NCBI RefSeq assembly: GCF_001705435.1
Contig: NZ_MDEN01000054.1
Span: 62,001 to 126,000, forward strand
Length of the DNA: 64,000 nt
Reading direction: 5' to 3'
Source: Pseudomonas graminis
GTDB lineage: Bacteria; Pseudomonadota; Gammaproteobacteria; Pseudomonadales; Pseudomonadaceae
The notes under the pieces were generated by a model. That model worked only from the letters and a program-made list of their open reading frames with translations. It was not told the DNA's origin and ran no database searches. The translations under genes and the position numbers were made by a program. This document shows, piece after piece, positions 9,001 to 16,855 of this stretch (within the stretch, counting starts at the first letter, position 1; each line of letters opens with the position of its first letter).

Positions 9001-9616
9001 GTTTGACGTACAGGGTGATATCGCCAAGCCAGTGGATCGGCAGACCCTTGAGCGCCATCAGGTCCTGACCATAGGCCAGCGCGCTGTCACGCCGGCACAT
9101 GACCGAACTGGGTTCGCCCATAAACGTCAACGGCAGTTCCGACAGCAGGGCCACCAGCTCCGGCCCGTGGATGACCACGTCTTCCTTGAACGGGAACACC
9201 GTCAGCATGTTCTCCCGCAGGAACTCGCCGTTTTCGTTGATCAGGCGACGGGTTGCCGCCGCGAGGGTGATGTCCGGATGGCCATGCAGCAGCTCGACCA
9301 GCGCACTGACACACTCGGGTTCCAGCAGGTCGTCATCGTAGAGAAACTTGATGTACGCCCCGCGTGCCTCCTTGATGCCGCGCGCGACGTTCAGCGCTTC
9401 GCCCAGCGAATGTTCGTTGAAGAAATAACGAATCGGGAACGGGCTTTCCGGCGTCAACTGATCCACCAGCGCGCGAATGCCGCCGTCACGACAGTCGTCG
9501 CAGATCACGATCTCCAGCTGATCGTAGTCCTGGGCAAATGCGCTGCGCAGCGCCAACTCGAAGTACGTGGGTTTGTAGGCGGGAATGACGATGCTGACCA
9601 GGCGTGAAGCGCTCAT
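6086..9616 (-). CDS. Giant modular glycosyltransferase (GT2-GT2-like-GT2-GT4-like), probable flagellin glycosyltransferase
   Basis: The 1176-residue protein begins with a GT2 domain (VSIVIPAYKP; nucleotide-sugar motif FLYDDDLLEP near residue 95). A second GT2-like module follows (about 330-560), then a third GT2 domain opening with VSIIIATRDQ (about 570-830), and a GT-B/GT4-like C-terminus with KPRVGWVGTQ and LALEFGACGYPVIATD. Two other genes here (34003 and 37975) share this build. Large proteins of this design in P. syringae glycosylate flagellin with rhamnose and viosamine. In the third module the expected DxD is replaced by LLLDTSTAV. It is transcribed with the aminotransferase upstream. 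Confidence 0.85.
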   Translation of the reverse strand: MSASRLVSIVIPAYKPTYFELALRSAFAQDYDQLEIVICDDCRDGGIRALVDQLTPESPFPIRYFFNEHSLGEALNVARGIKEARGAYIKFLYDDDLLEPECVSALVELLHGHPDITLAAATRRLINENGEFLRENMLTVFPFKEDVVIHGPELVALLSELPLTFMGEPSSVMCRRDSALAYGQDLMALKGLPIHWLGDITLYVKLLREGNLAFISRPLSRFRMTDTQSSSIARATPQIAKEGHANYYRITKELEWLRPLADNGDVKVAPLHDRENFVPFNLRAWFLQKSATEVRHDQIQEWAWQRRPAGPQKPHIVQYFQQHNGAPTFAIIVSDLHNRQQALVKTLVSVEAATRGWMPPRVFVLYDGSRETPQQVADNPAVYVPVTGRNCAAPLNRLMDEQGFDWFLMLDAGATVNVAGLFKAAVKISEGPTTRALFADEIAQTQDDTSEVMLRPDFSLDYLLSCPGVTSKHWIFNRYSVIDAGRFDAHYPQALELDLILRLIEHDGMGGLEHIAEPLVTHRPQARESNLDEARTLQRHLLARGYENGQVIETRPRQYQIKYGHAGQPRVSIIIATRDQILLMQRCVESILEKTTYPNYEILIVDNDSQTSEAIDWLNGVAAMGLEQVRVLRHPGEFDRSALYNSAAREATGDYVLLLDTSTAVLHGDWLDNLLNHAQRPEVGIVGAKLLAPDNTIRHAGLILGLHEPVTPIFSGQSGASEGYMQRLAVDQNYSAVSDACLMISRALFEAADGLDEGELNNTYRGVDLCLRVKESGRLIVWTPHVVLLHEPRAEDSARIKAPDEQANPALYRKWLKYIAHDPAYNDNFSARAQGLQLETNTALTWRPLSWRPVPIVLSHLNDRCPASQRLNGALDTLADALLIEPVSVPDVLTLGEFARLRPEAVILQCPLSEASLDDIRTIKAHTQALRLCDMDQYPPSAERLPGAPLAQQLRDGLEASLALMHKVVVSSPGLANELSALHPHIEVIETRLSERWQRVQCHSLPHDKPRVGWVGTQAEVNDLALIADVIEAFADRVEWIIMGPCPQALRPYVHEWRSPVEGVLYPGVLACLDLDVALIPADHDVFGEHRSCRLALEFGACGYPVIATDVQGLRNNLPLTRVQNTTAAWTDAIDQHLNDLHESKRLGQALKQRVMSDWTMDEAYLQRWRQVLLDR

Positions 9617-9693
9617 CGGGTTACCTTGCGACGGATGACGGGCGCCGGTTTGCGCTCATGGGTGCGGACCGGCGATGTGAATGTGGGCGCGGC

Positions 9694-10812
9694 TCAGCGG
9701 TGCTCGGCCAGCACCGTCTGCATGATCGCGATAATGCGGGCGAATTCATCCGGGGTCAGGCTATCGAAGATCGGCAGGCACAGAACCCGATTCGACACAT
9801 CGCTCGCCACCTGCAGGCGGTCCGGTTTGGCCGACTCCAGGCTGCGGTACATCGGGAACGATGAGATCAGCGGATAGAAATAGCGCCGGACCAGAATGTC
9901 CTGCTCGCGAAAGCGCTCGAACAAGGCGTCGCGGCTGATGGGGAAGGCGTCGCTCACCAGCACCGGGAAGTAGGAATAGTTGTGGTGCTCGCCGGGGCTC
10001 CAGAGCAAATCGATGCCGGGTATCTGCGTCAGGGCTTCACGGTACATCGTGTCGATCTGCTTTCTGCGTTCCAGCGCGCCGTCGATGTAGTTGAGCTGCA
10101 ACAGGCCGAACGCGGCGTTGATCTCGCTCATCTTGCCGTTGATGCCGGGGGCGACGACGGTCACTTCATCGGCAAAACCGAAGTTCTTCAGGTAATCGAT
10201 GCGCTTTTTGGTTTTAGCGTCCGGGCAGACGATCGCGCCGCCTTCGAAGGTGTTGAAGACTTTGGTGGCGTGGAAGCTGAGCACCGACAGGTCGCCGTTG
10301 CGCAACAGGCTCTGCCCCTGGTGCTGCACACCGAAGGCGTGAGCGGCGTCGTAAATCACCTTCAGGCCATAACGGTCGGCGATCTGCTGAATGCGGTCGA
10401 CGTCACACGGCATGCCATAGCAATGCACCGGCATGATCGCGGTGGTTGCCGGGGTGATGGCCTCTTCGATGCGGTCTGGGTCGAGGTTGAAGGTGCCCGG
10501 CGCGATGTCGACGAACACCGGTTTGAGCCCGTTCCACAGCAGCGAATGGGCGGTGGCGACAAACGAGTAGGGCGTGGTGATGACTTCGCCAGTCACGCGC
10601 AAGGCCTGCAATGCGGTCAGCAGCGCCAGTGTGCCGTTGGAAAACAGGCACAAATGATCGACGCCCAGGTACGCGGCCAGGTCCTTCTCCAGCTTTTCAT
10701 GGAACGGGCCGGCGTTGGTCAGGCGCTTGCTGTCCCATATCTGCTGCAGATAAGGCATGAACTCTTCCAGCGGCGGCAGCAAAGGCTGGGTGACCGGGAT
10801 CGTTTTACTCAT
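9694..10812 (-). CDS. vioA: DegT/DnrJ/EryC1/StrS sugar aminotransferase, VioA-like
   Basis: The 372-residue PLP enzyme has the family landmarks: SNGTLALLTALQAL, TTPYSFVATAHS, YDAAHAFG and the PLP lysine in FHATKVFNTFEGGA. The N-terminus (IPVTQPLLPPLEEF...IWDSKRLTNAGPFH) resembles VioA, which makes dTDP-4-amino-4,6-dideoxyglucose (dTDP-viosamine) from the 4-keto sugar made by RmlA/RmlB. It precedes the giant glycosyltransferase by 77 nt on the same strand. The symbol rests on remembered similarity and context; a related 4-aminotransferase such as WecE or FdtB type is the alternative. Confidence 0.7.
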   Translation of the reverse strand: MSKTIPVTQPLLPPLEEFMPYLQQIWDSKRLTNAGPFHEKLEKDLAAYLGVDHLCLFSNGTLALLTALQALRVTGEVITTPYSFVATAHSLLWNGLKPVFVDIAPGTFNLDPDRIEEAITPATTAIMPVHCYGMPCDVDRIQQIADRYGLKVIYDAAHAFGVQHQGQSLLRNGDLSVLSFHATKVFNTFEGGAIVCPDAKTKKRIDYLKNFGFADEVTVVAPGINGKMSEINAAFGLLQLNYIDGALERRKQIDTMYREALTQIPGIDLLWSPGEHHNYSYFPVLVSDAFPISRDALFERFREQDILVRRYFYPLISSFPMYRSLESAKPDRLQVASDVSNRVLCLPIFDSLTPDEFARIIAIMQTVLAEHR

Positions 10813-11064
10813 AAGCTTCCTGTGCTCTCTGACGCGCTGCGGGCTGTGCTCGTGGACGCACGGCGGAACGCCCGCGCTGTGTTGGCTGGCGTCGTCGAAC
10901 GCTCGCCGTCATCGAAATGGCGTTTGCGGCGCTATGGCACCGAAAAAGCAAGAACCCGGCCAACCCGCCGTGCTGCGAAGATGCGCTTGATATTCCGAAC
11001 GCCCGACGCTTATTTTGTACGCCTTGCCGCACTGCGGCGTGCCCCACGAAAAAGGATTTGAGTC
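10813..11064. promoter_or_regulatory. Divergent promoter region; candidate sigma-70 promoter for the plus-strand gene
   Basis: This gap separates the minus-strand aminotransferase from the plus-strand synthetase and must hold both promoters. A plausible plus-strand promoter is TTGATA (10987-10992), an 18-bp spacer and TATTTT (11011-11016). No clear minus-strand box was found. Confidence 0.35.
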
Positions 11065-12408
11065 ATGAGCAGCGATGACCACCATTCACTCGCGCAGCGA
11101 CTGATGGGCATTGATGAAATTGAATGCGTCACGCCGGATCTGAACGGCGTGCCACGAGGGAAGGTGATGTCCGGCGAGGGCTTTCTCGAAGGCCGTCGGT
11201 TGCAGCTGGCGCGGGGTGTGCTGCTGCAATGCATCATGGGCGGCTACCCGCCGTCGAAATTCTACGGCAGCGACGATGGCGATCTGGCCCTGATCGCCGA
11301 CCCGCAGCAGACCCATCGTCTGCCGTGGAGCGACGAGCCGCGCGCCCTCGCAATCTGCGACGCCGACGAGCTGGACGGCCAACCGTCGCCGCTGTCCACC
11401 CGCGGTCAGCTCAAATCGGTGATTGCCCGCTATGCCCGCCATGGCTGGTCACCGGTGGTGGCCACCGAACTGGAATTCTTTGTCTTCGCGCCCAACTCCG
11501 ATCCGAGCCAGCCCTTCCAGCCGCCGGTCGGTCTGGACGGTCGTCGCGAAGACGGCCAGTCGGCGTTCAGCATCAGTTCCAACAACGGCCTGCGGCCGTT
11601 CTTCAAAGAGGTCTATGCCTGCATGGCGGCGCTGGGTCTGCCCCGCGACACCGTCATGCACGAGATGGGCGTCAGCCAGTTCGAGATCAATCTGCTGCAC
11701 GGCGATCCGTTGTTGCTGGCCGACCAGACGTTCCTGTTCAAGCACATGCTCAAGGAGGTCGCGCTCAAGCACGGCTTGATCGTGGTGTGCATGGCCAAAC
11801 CGCTGGCGCACACCCCCGGCAGCTCAATGCACATTCACCAGAGCGTGGTCGAGACCGCCACCGGCCGGAACATCTTCAGCGACGATCAGGGCGAGGCCAC
11901 CGAGCTGTTCCATCACTTCATCGGTGGGCAGCAGGCGGCGATGGCCGACTTCACCGCGCTGTTCGCGCCGAACGTCAATTCCTATCAGCGCCTGTGCCAT
12001 CCGTTTGCTTCGCCGAACAATGCTTGCTGGTCCCACGACAACCGCGCGGCGGGCCTGCGCATTCCGGCCAGCGCACCGGTCGCCCGTCGGGTCGAGAACC
12101 GTCTGCCCGGCGCCGACGCCAACCCGTATCTGGCCATTGCGGCCAGTCTGGCTGCGGGGCTTCATGGTATTGAGCACAGGCTCGAACCGTCGCCACCGAT
12201 TCAAGGTGAGTTCGTCGTGCCCGATAATCTGTCGTTGCCATGTACCTTGCACGCTGCTCTGGAACGTCTGACTCGCAGCTCGCTGGCCAAGGAACTGTTT
12301 GGTGCCGAATTCATCGAAGGCTACGTCGCATCGAAGACCCTGGAACTGACCAGCTTCTTCAACGAAATCACCCCCTGGGAGCGCCGCGTTCTGGCCGCTC
12401 AGGCTTAA
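11065..12408 (+). CDS. Glutamine synthetase family protein, gamma-glutamylpolyamine synthetase-like (PuuA/SpuI type)
   Basis: The 447-residue protein follows the glutamine synthetase catalytic fold: a short beta-grasp start (IECVTPDLNGVPRGK), metal-binding TELEFFVF, the ATP/His segment GSSMHIHQS, then NSYQRL and VENRLPGADANPYLA. DLNGVPRGK is typical of the PuuA/GlnA-like branch that glutamylates putrescine and other amines rather than ammonia. An MFS transporter follows 54 nt downstream, but no puuBCD-type genes are present. It separates the sugar cluster from the flagellar genes and probably has no flagellar role. Confidence 0.85.
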   Translation: MSSDDHHSLAQRLMGIDEIECVTPDLNGVPRGKVMSGEGFLEGRRLQLARGVLLQCIMGGYPPSKFYGSDDGDLALIADPQQTHRLPWSDEPRALAICDADELDGQPSPLSTRGQLKSVIARYARHGWSPVVATELEFFVFAPNSDPSQPFQPPVGLDGRREDGQSAFSISSNNGLRPFFKEVYACMAALGLPRDTVMHEMGVSQFEINLLHGDPLLLADQTFLFKHMLKEVALKHGLIVVCMAKPLAHTPGSSMHIHQSVVETATGRNIFSDDQGEATELFHHFIGGQQAAMADFTALFAPNVNSYQRLCHPFASPNNACWSHDNRAAGLRIPASAPVARRVENRLPGADANPYLAIAASLAAGLHGIEHRLEPSPPIQGEFVVPDNLSLPCTLHAALERLTRSSLAKELFGAEFIEGYVASKTLELTSFFNEITPWERRVLAAQA

Positions 12409-12420
12409 GAATCGCTGTTC

Positions 12421-12452
12421 GGAAATCCTCTGAAACCGAGGGTTTCCGTCTT
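12421..12452 (+). terminator. Weak terminator or attenuator hairpin
   Basis: An imperfect stem GGAAATCCTC / GAGGGTTTCC (12421-12446) is followed by a short T-rich stretch, between the synthetase gene and the MFS gene. It may partly terminate the first transcript. Confidence 0.4.
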
Positions 12453-12462
12453 TTGGAAAGCT

Positions 12463-13941
12463 ATGCGCCAAATCTGGAAGTCCTTTCGAGCGCTGTATTT
12501 TGCCTCGCTGATGATGTTGATCGGCTCGGGCCTGCTCAGCACCTACCTTGCCTTGCGTCTGGCCGCCGATCAGGTCGATGGCCTGTGGGTGGGTGCGTTG
12601 ATGGCGGCGAACTATGTCGGTCTGGCCCTGGGCGGCAAGATCGGCCACCGCCTGATCGGCCGGATCGGGCACATCCGTGCGTACGCCACGTGCGCCGGTA
12701 TCGTCGGCGCCGCGGTGCTGGGCCACGGGCTGTTCGACTATCTCCCGGCGTGGATCTTCCTGCGGATGATCGTCGGCCTGGGCATGATGTGCCAGTACAT
12801 GGTCATCGAGAGCTGGCTCAACGAGCAGGCCTCGCCCAAGCAGCGTGGTACCGTGTTCAGCCTTTACATGATCGCCTCGTACCTGGGGCTGGTGCTCGGC
12901 CAGCTGATTCTGGTCATCCACCCGCAGCTCGGCCCTGAACTGCTGATGCTCGTGGCGATGTGCTTTGCGCTGTGCCTGGTGCCGGTGGCAATGACCCGCA
13001 GCATTCACCCGGCGCCCATGCACCCGGCACCGCTGGAGCCGCTGTTCTTCATGCGCCGTGTGCCGCAGTCGCTGACCACGGTGTTGAGCGCCGGCATGAT
13101 TATCGGCTCGTTCTACGGCCTTGCGCCGCTGTATGCCGCGCAACAGGGACTGTCCACCGAGCATGTCGGTCTGTTCATGGCCAGCTGCATCGGCGCGGGC
13201 CTTATCGTGCAAGGTCCGCTGGGCAAACTCTCGGACCGCTATGACCGTGCCTGGCTGATCCGTGGCGTCGCCGGCTTGCTGGTGCTGGCATCGCTGCCTC
13301 TGGCGATCCTCCCGAGTGTGCCGATGGAGCTGCTGCTGGCGGTGGGTTTCCTGGCATCCCTGCTGCAGTTTTCGCTGTACCCGTTGGCCGTGGCGTTTTC
13401 CAACGACCATGTCGAAGGCGAGCGGCGCGTATCGCTGACCGCCATGCTGCTGATGACCTATGGCGTCGGCGCGAGTATCGGCCCGCTGGTGTCCGGCGTG
13501 CTGATGAAGATGTTCGGCAGCAACATGCTCTATGCCTTTGTCTGCTTCGTGGCGCTGGTGCTAGTGCTGCGTATCCGTCCGAAAGCCGTCACCAACCTGC
13601 ACCAGGTCGAAGACGCCCCGCTGCACCACATTGCCATGCCCGACAGCATGTCCAGCTCGCCGCTGGTGGTCGCCCTTGACCCTCGGGTTGATGAGCAGGT
13701 GGTGCAGGATCAGATGCAGGACGTTGAGCCCGAGCCAGAGGTTTCGTCAGAGGTTGCGCCGGATGCGGCGGCCGATGCAGAAGTACAGCCAGAGATGGTG
13801 GAGCGGGTTGTGGCGTCGGGTGAGGGCGTTGTGCGGCCGGTGGCGATTATGGATGAGGAAGTGGCTGCTGAACCTAGTGCGGCTGGGCCGGAGGAGTCGG
13901 TTGAGGTGCGTCGGGATGTTGGGGTGGATCGGCCTTTGTGA
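12463..13941 (+). CDS. MFS transporter with an acidic C-terminal tail
   Basis: About 390 residues form a hydrophobic twelve-helix MFS body, with the loop-like GKIGHRLIGRIGHIR near residue 65 and a second-half GKLSDRYDRAWLIR. It resembles the YcaD/sugar-efflux branch. Residues from about 395 to 492 form a hydrophilic tail rich in Glu, Val and Pro (EPEPEVSSEVAPDAAADAE). The tail is not part of the transporter fold and is probably cytoplasmic. Substrate unknown. No recognised partner except the upstream synthetase. Confidence 0.78.
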   Translation: MRQIWKSFRALYFASLMMLIGSGLLSTYLALRLAADQVDGLWVGALMAANYVGLALGGKIGHRLIGRIGHIRAYATCAGIVGAAVLGHGLFDYLPAWIFLRMIVGLGMMCQYMVIESWLNEQASPKQRGTVFSLYMIASYLGLVLGQLILVIHPQLGPELLMLVAMCFALCLVPVAMTRSIHPAPMHPAPLEPLFFMRRVPQSLTTVLSAGMIIGSFYGLAPLYAAQQGLSTEHVGLFMASCIGAGLIVQGPLGKLSDRYDRAWLIRGVAGLLVLASLPLAILPSVPMELLLAVGFLASLLQFSLYPLAVAFSNDHVEGERRVSLTAMLLMTYGVGASIGPLVSGVLMKMFGSNMLYAFVCFVALVLVLRIRPKAVTNLHQVEDAPLHHIAMPDSMSSSPLVVALDPRVDEQVVQDQMQDVEPEPEVSSEVAPDAAADAEVQPEMVERVVASGEGVVRPVAIMDEEVAAEPSAAGPEESVEVRRDVGVDRPL

Positions 13942-14006
13942 TGGGGGGGCGGTCCCTCCCGAGACCGCCGCGACACCGCAAAACCGAGGGTGGCCACGAG
14001 GACGTC

Positions 14007-14074
14007 TTCCCGGCTGAAGCCGGTCCTACTGTCACACCGCGTACCCTCAGTAGGACTGGCTTTAGCCGGGAAGG
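14007..14074. repeat. REP pair (inverted)
   Basis: CTTCCCGGCTGAAGCCGG (from 14006) and the inverted copy CTTTAGCCGGGAAGG (to 14074) form a convergent REP doublet downstream of the MFS gene and flgZ. The same palindrome recurs at 19055, 19273, 24811, 24879, 37841 and in the 46.1-46.6 kb array. Confidence 0.85.
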
Positions 14075-14192
14075 CATCATTCATTACACCGCAAAATTGA
14101 GGGTGTACTCAAGCGTCTATTCCCGTCTGAGGACGGTCCTGCTTCACCCGCCGGCACGCCCTGAAACGCGCCAGCCGAGCCACCGACAACGA

Positions 14193-14933
14193 TCAGAAAT
14201 CGTCGTCTTTGTCGAAGCGTCGCGCTTCGCGCTGCAGTTGATACACAAAACGCTCGACCTGGCGCTGCACCAATCCACTCATGTTGTGAAAGCGCACACC
14301 GGCGAATGTGGTGTTGATTCTTTCTTCGAAGTGCAGATGGCGCAGTTCCACCGGGGTGGTCATGTTGCCGAAGGGCAGGGAAGCGATGAACCGCTCATAG
14401 ACCTGACCCAACTGCATGCGCTCCGAGACATCGCCTTCAAACCGTAGCTTGCAGCCGGTGGCAGAGACATCCAGCAGCTTGCCGCGCAACGGGAATTTAA
14501 GCCGGTCGCCACCGATCTCTACATCGATCAGGGACGCGAGCTTGAGCGCCGCGCGGAACGCGTTGCGGCGCTGGTGATAAACCACTTCTTGGGGCAGAGG
14601 CCCGCGATAGCTGCGCGGCTCTGCAATGACGGTCAGTTGGTCTTTGCTTTCCCAGGCGATGCGCACGCCGTCGTGAAAACCTTCGACCCGGAAGGGCTCA
14701 CCGCTGGCGAGGAAACGCTCACCGTCACGGGGGATCATCTCGTCGAAAATCATCTCGTTGGTGTCGCGATTGACGTCGATCACGTAGCTCTGAAACCGCT
14801 GGGTGCGCTCGTGAAACGTGATGATCAACGGGTCATGACTTTCCATCAGCAGCCGCAGATTGGCGGCGATTTCCAACGGGGTGGTCAGTACCTTCGGGGG
14901 CTGCGGAACATCTTCCGCGCTTGAGGCATTCAC
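14193..14933 (-). CDS. flgZ: Flagellar brake protein, c-di-GMP-binding PilZ protein
   Basis: The 246-residue protein has an N-terminal YcgR domain and a C-terminal PilZ domain. The c-di-GMP motif is visible as QRRNAFR (RxxxR) followed by [10 protein letters not shown] (D/NxSxxG). Such proteins bind c-di-GMP and slow or bias the flagellar motor. It is the last gene of flgA-flgM-flgN-flgZ on the minus strand, the normal Pseudomonas position. The nearest promoter read is the FliA box before flgM. Confidence 0.92.
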   Translation of the reverse strand: MNASSAEDVPQPPKVLTTPLEIAANLRLLMESHDPLIITFHERTQRFQSYVIDVNRDTNEMIFDEMIPRDGERFLASGEPFRVEGFHDGVRIAWESKDQLTVIAEPRSYRGPLPQEVVYHQRRNAFRAALKLASLIDVEIGGDRLKFPLRGKLLDVSATGCKLRFEGDVSERMQLGQVYERFIASLPFGNMTTPVELRHLHFEERINTTFAGVRFHNMSGLVQRQVERFVYQLQREARRFDKDDDF

Positions 14934-15015
14934 GGTCTATCCATCTCCAGGCAAATAACGGCAGCGTTCAGCGTGCGGCATATTGCCATCACGGTGCGCA
15001 CCTTGATACAAGAAC

Positions 15016-15483
15016 TTACGCCTGGCTGAGCGGACGTGGCCTGGCCTTGCCCGACGTCGAACCGCGGCTGTCATACAGCGTCGGGGTGTCGCCGCCGTTG
15101 AGAATCCTCAACTGCTGTGCCGTGGTGAGTTGCTGGAGCTGGATAAGGCTGCCGTTCTGTTCGTTGGCGGCCTGGCATTCACTCATCAGTGTGCTGAGTT
15201 CATCACCTGCGGTTAACAGGGCTTCACCCACTGACGAATGTTTCGCCACTTCTTCGAGTCCCGCACGATTGGCGGGCAGACCCAGGCTGGTCATCAGCTG
15301 GGTACGTCGGCGTCCATGCTGCTCGAGCACGATCACCAGCGCCTGTTTCTGCGCCAGGATGTGTTCCATCTCGACCATATTGCGCCCGTGAAGCGCCACT
15401 GACTCGGCCTTCAGGATGTCCAGCAGATGCCGGGTTGGCGCAATGTCGTCCGTGATCAGTTGAAGCAATGTAGTGTCTTGCAT
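15016..15483 (-). CDS. flgN: Flagellar export chaperone for FlgK and FlgL
   Basis: The 155-residue helical, charged protein lies directly after flgM, as in other gammaproteobacteria. FlgN binds the C-termini of the hook-filament junction proteins FlgK and FlgL and delivers them to the export apparatus. The LLDILKAESVALHGRNMVEME start and the later coiled-coil segment fit the FlgN family. The last 20 residues are Arg/Ser rich and variable. Confidence 0.88.
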   Translation of the reverse strand: MQDTTLLQLITDDIAPTRHLLDILKAESVALHGRNMVEMEHILAQKQALVIVLEQHGRRRTQLMTSLGLPANRAGLEEVAKHSSVGEALLTAGDELSTLMSECQAANEQNGSLIQLQQLTTAQQLRILNGGDTPTLYDSRGSTSGKARPRPLSQA

Positions 15484-15532
15484 CGCATGCCCTGGTGTTT
15501 AAGCGTCCAGAAGCCCCTGCGCAGACCTGGGG

Positions 15533-15850
15533 CTAGCGCTGGGCTTCGAAGTTAAGCAGTTTGCTAGCAACACGATTGCTGTCGACCTTATAGCTGCCGT
15601 CGGCGACCGCCTGCTTCAACTCAGCCACACGGGCGCTGTTGACGACAGGCTGATCACGCAACGAATCACTGATCTTCTGCAACTGTTGAGCTTCGCTGCT
15701 CAAATGTACTGCCTCACCACTGCCGGGCACGCTCGAGGTGCCGCTGACCGCTGCCGTAGCTTCGGTTTTGCTGGCTTCCTTGGTGCTGGCAGTACGTGTT
15801 GTACCGCCAACGGGAGTGGAGCTATTCAAACGATTGAAGTCGATGACCAT
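15533..15850 (-). CDS. flgM: Anti-sigma-28 factor
   Basis: The ATG at 15850 gives a 105-residue protein starting [11 protein letters not shown], the FlgM N-terminus. The in-frame extension upstream is rejected because it would run through the FliA promoter. The C-terminal half ([17 protein letters not shown], then [16 protein letters not shown]) is the FliA-binding helical part. FlgM holds FliA inactive until it is exported through the finished hook. The central region is Thr/Ser rich and disordered, as expected for an exported anti-sigma factor. Confidence 0.93.
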   Translation of the reverse strand: MVIDFNRLNSSTPVGGTTRTASTKEASKTEATAAVSGTSSVPGSGEAVHLSSEAQQLQKISDSLRDQPVVNSARVAELKQAVADGSYKVDSNRVASKLLNFEAQR

Positions 15851-15887
15851 GATTGAAAAACCTCTGGGTTCTAGGACGCTTGCCTTG

Positions 15888-15914
15888 GTTTCGGCCATAC
15901 CCGGAATAACTTTA
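15888..15914 (-). promoter_or_regulatory. FliA (sigma-28) promoter for flgM-flgN-flgZ
   Basis: Read on the minus strand, TAAA (15914-15911), a 15-bp spacer and GCCGAAAC (15895-15888) match the consensus TAAA-N15-GCCGATAA. The start codon of flgM is about 38 nt downstream. This makes flgM autoregulated through FliA, the usual negative loop. Confidence 0.85.
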
Positions 15915-16020
15915 GGGCTCGCGCGAAAACAGTCTCGAATGGACGTCGCGCGGAGCACTGGGGTTCCGAGTGTAGGAAAAGCGCAAGCGCAGCGCCAGAG
16001 GTCTTACCTTCACATGTGAG

Positions 16021-16782
16021 TTACATAGCAACCTCAACTTGCCCGGGCGCAACGATGTTGGCCTTGATCACCCGTTGCGAATTGAGGTTCTTCACCCGTA
16101 TTTGCTCGTTGAAACCGCCGTCGGACAACGCCTCGCCCGGCATGCGCACGCTCATTGAGCCGCTGCGCGCGCTGATGACGACCTGATCGCCCTTGTGGAC
16201 CATTTGCGGTTGGTCGAGATGGACGGGCGTCAGGATCTGGTCGATGACCGTTGGTCGGACAACTTTCTGCCCGACTGCCTGATCGACTGAATCCAGGAAG
16301 CCTTGCCCCAGCAGGCTCACGTCACGTTCGCGCAGCGCCACATCGTTTTCAGTCACGATCGCGTCGCGCTTCATTGGCCGCACGGCCGTGACCACATTGC
16401 GGTAAAGATGGACCTGGGCCGGCACGAACACCGTCCACGGCGAGGTGCCTTCGCAGCGTATCTTCACGGTGACGCGGCCGATGGGCTGGGCCGGGCTTTC
16501 CAGTGATGCTGTCAAATCCTTGTCACACAGCGGCATACGCAGACGCGGATCCAGCTGCTTGACTTCGATCTCGTAGCGGCCGGCGGTTTGGTTGGTCGAC
16601 ATGTAGTCTTCAACTGTGAATTCAAGAAAGCCCTGGGTCACGCCGATAAGTGTTTCAGGCAGGGTCATGTTGTCTGCGCGGCCCAGGCTGGCAGCACACA
16701 ACAGACACAGCGCGACCAGCACGCAGAGAAAGCTGCGGGTTGCGGGTGCCGGGCGTCGGGATACTGTCGTTTGTGTGTTCAT
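16021..16782 (-). CDS. flgA: Flagellar P-ring assembly chaperone
   Basis: The 253-residue periplasmic protein has a signal peptide (FLCVLVALCLLCAASLGRA) and a C-terminal SAF-type domain (about 130-253) of the FlgA family. It helps FlgI polymerise into the P ring. The ATG at 16782 starts MNTQTTVSRR; a longer in-frame start would overlap cheV. A sigma-54 promoter ends immediately before this ATG, so the transcript would have almost no leader. The gene is divergent from cheV. Confidence 0.9.
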   Translation of the reverse strand: MNTQTTVSRRPAPATRSFLCVLVALCLLCAASLGRADNMTLPETLIGVTQGFLEFTVEDYMSTNQTAGRYEIEVKQLDPRLRMPLCDKDLTASLESPAQPIGRVTVKIRCEGTSPWTVFVPAQVHLYRNVVTAVRPMKRDAIVTENDVALRERDVSLLGQGFLDSVDQAVGQKVVRPTVIDQILTPVHLDQPQMVHKGDQVVISARSGSMSVRMPGEALSDGGFNEQIRVKNLNSQRVIKANIVAPGQVEVAM

Positions 16783-16792
16783 GATGAGTAAA

Positions 16793-16810
16793 TAGCAAGG
16801 CCCGTGCCGC
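16793..16810 (-). promoter_or_regulatory. Sigma-54 promoter for flgA
   Basis: On the minus strand the sequence GCGGCACGGGCCTTGCTA has GG and GC separated by exactly 10 bp, matching TGGCACG-N4-TTGCW. The predicted transcription start falls at about 16783, one base before the flgA ATG. Confidence 0.8.
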
Positions 16811-16855
16811 TTACCGATCCGGTAGCGCAATTGGTCGTTTTGGGAGGAGTGGTGC

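Noticed and set aside
6806..9607. A 933-codon plus-strand open frame opposite the first giant glycosyltransferase
   Set aside because: It lies entirely antisense to a gene with strong glycosyltransferase motifs, and its translation is His/Gln/Arg/Val rich and repetitive, as expected from third-position GC bias.
11824..13410. Minus-strand open frame of 528 codons over the synthetase and MFS genes
   Set aside because: It spans two real genes on the other strand and has shadow-type composition.
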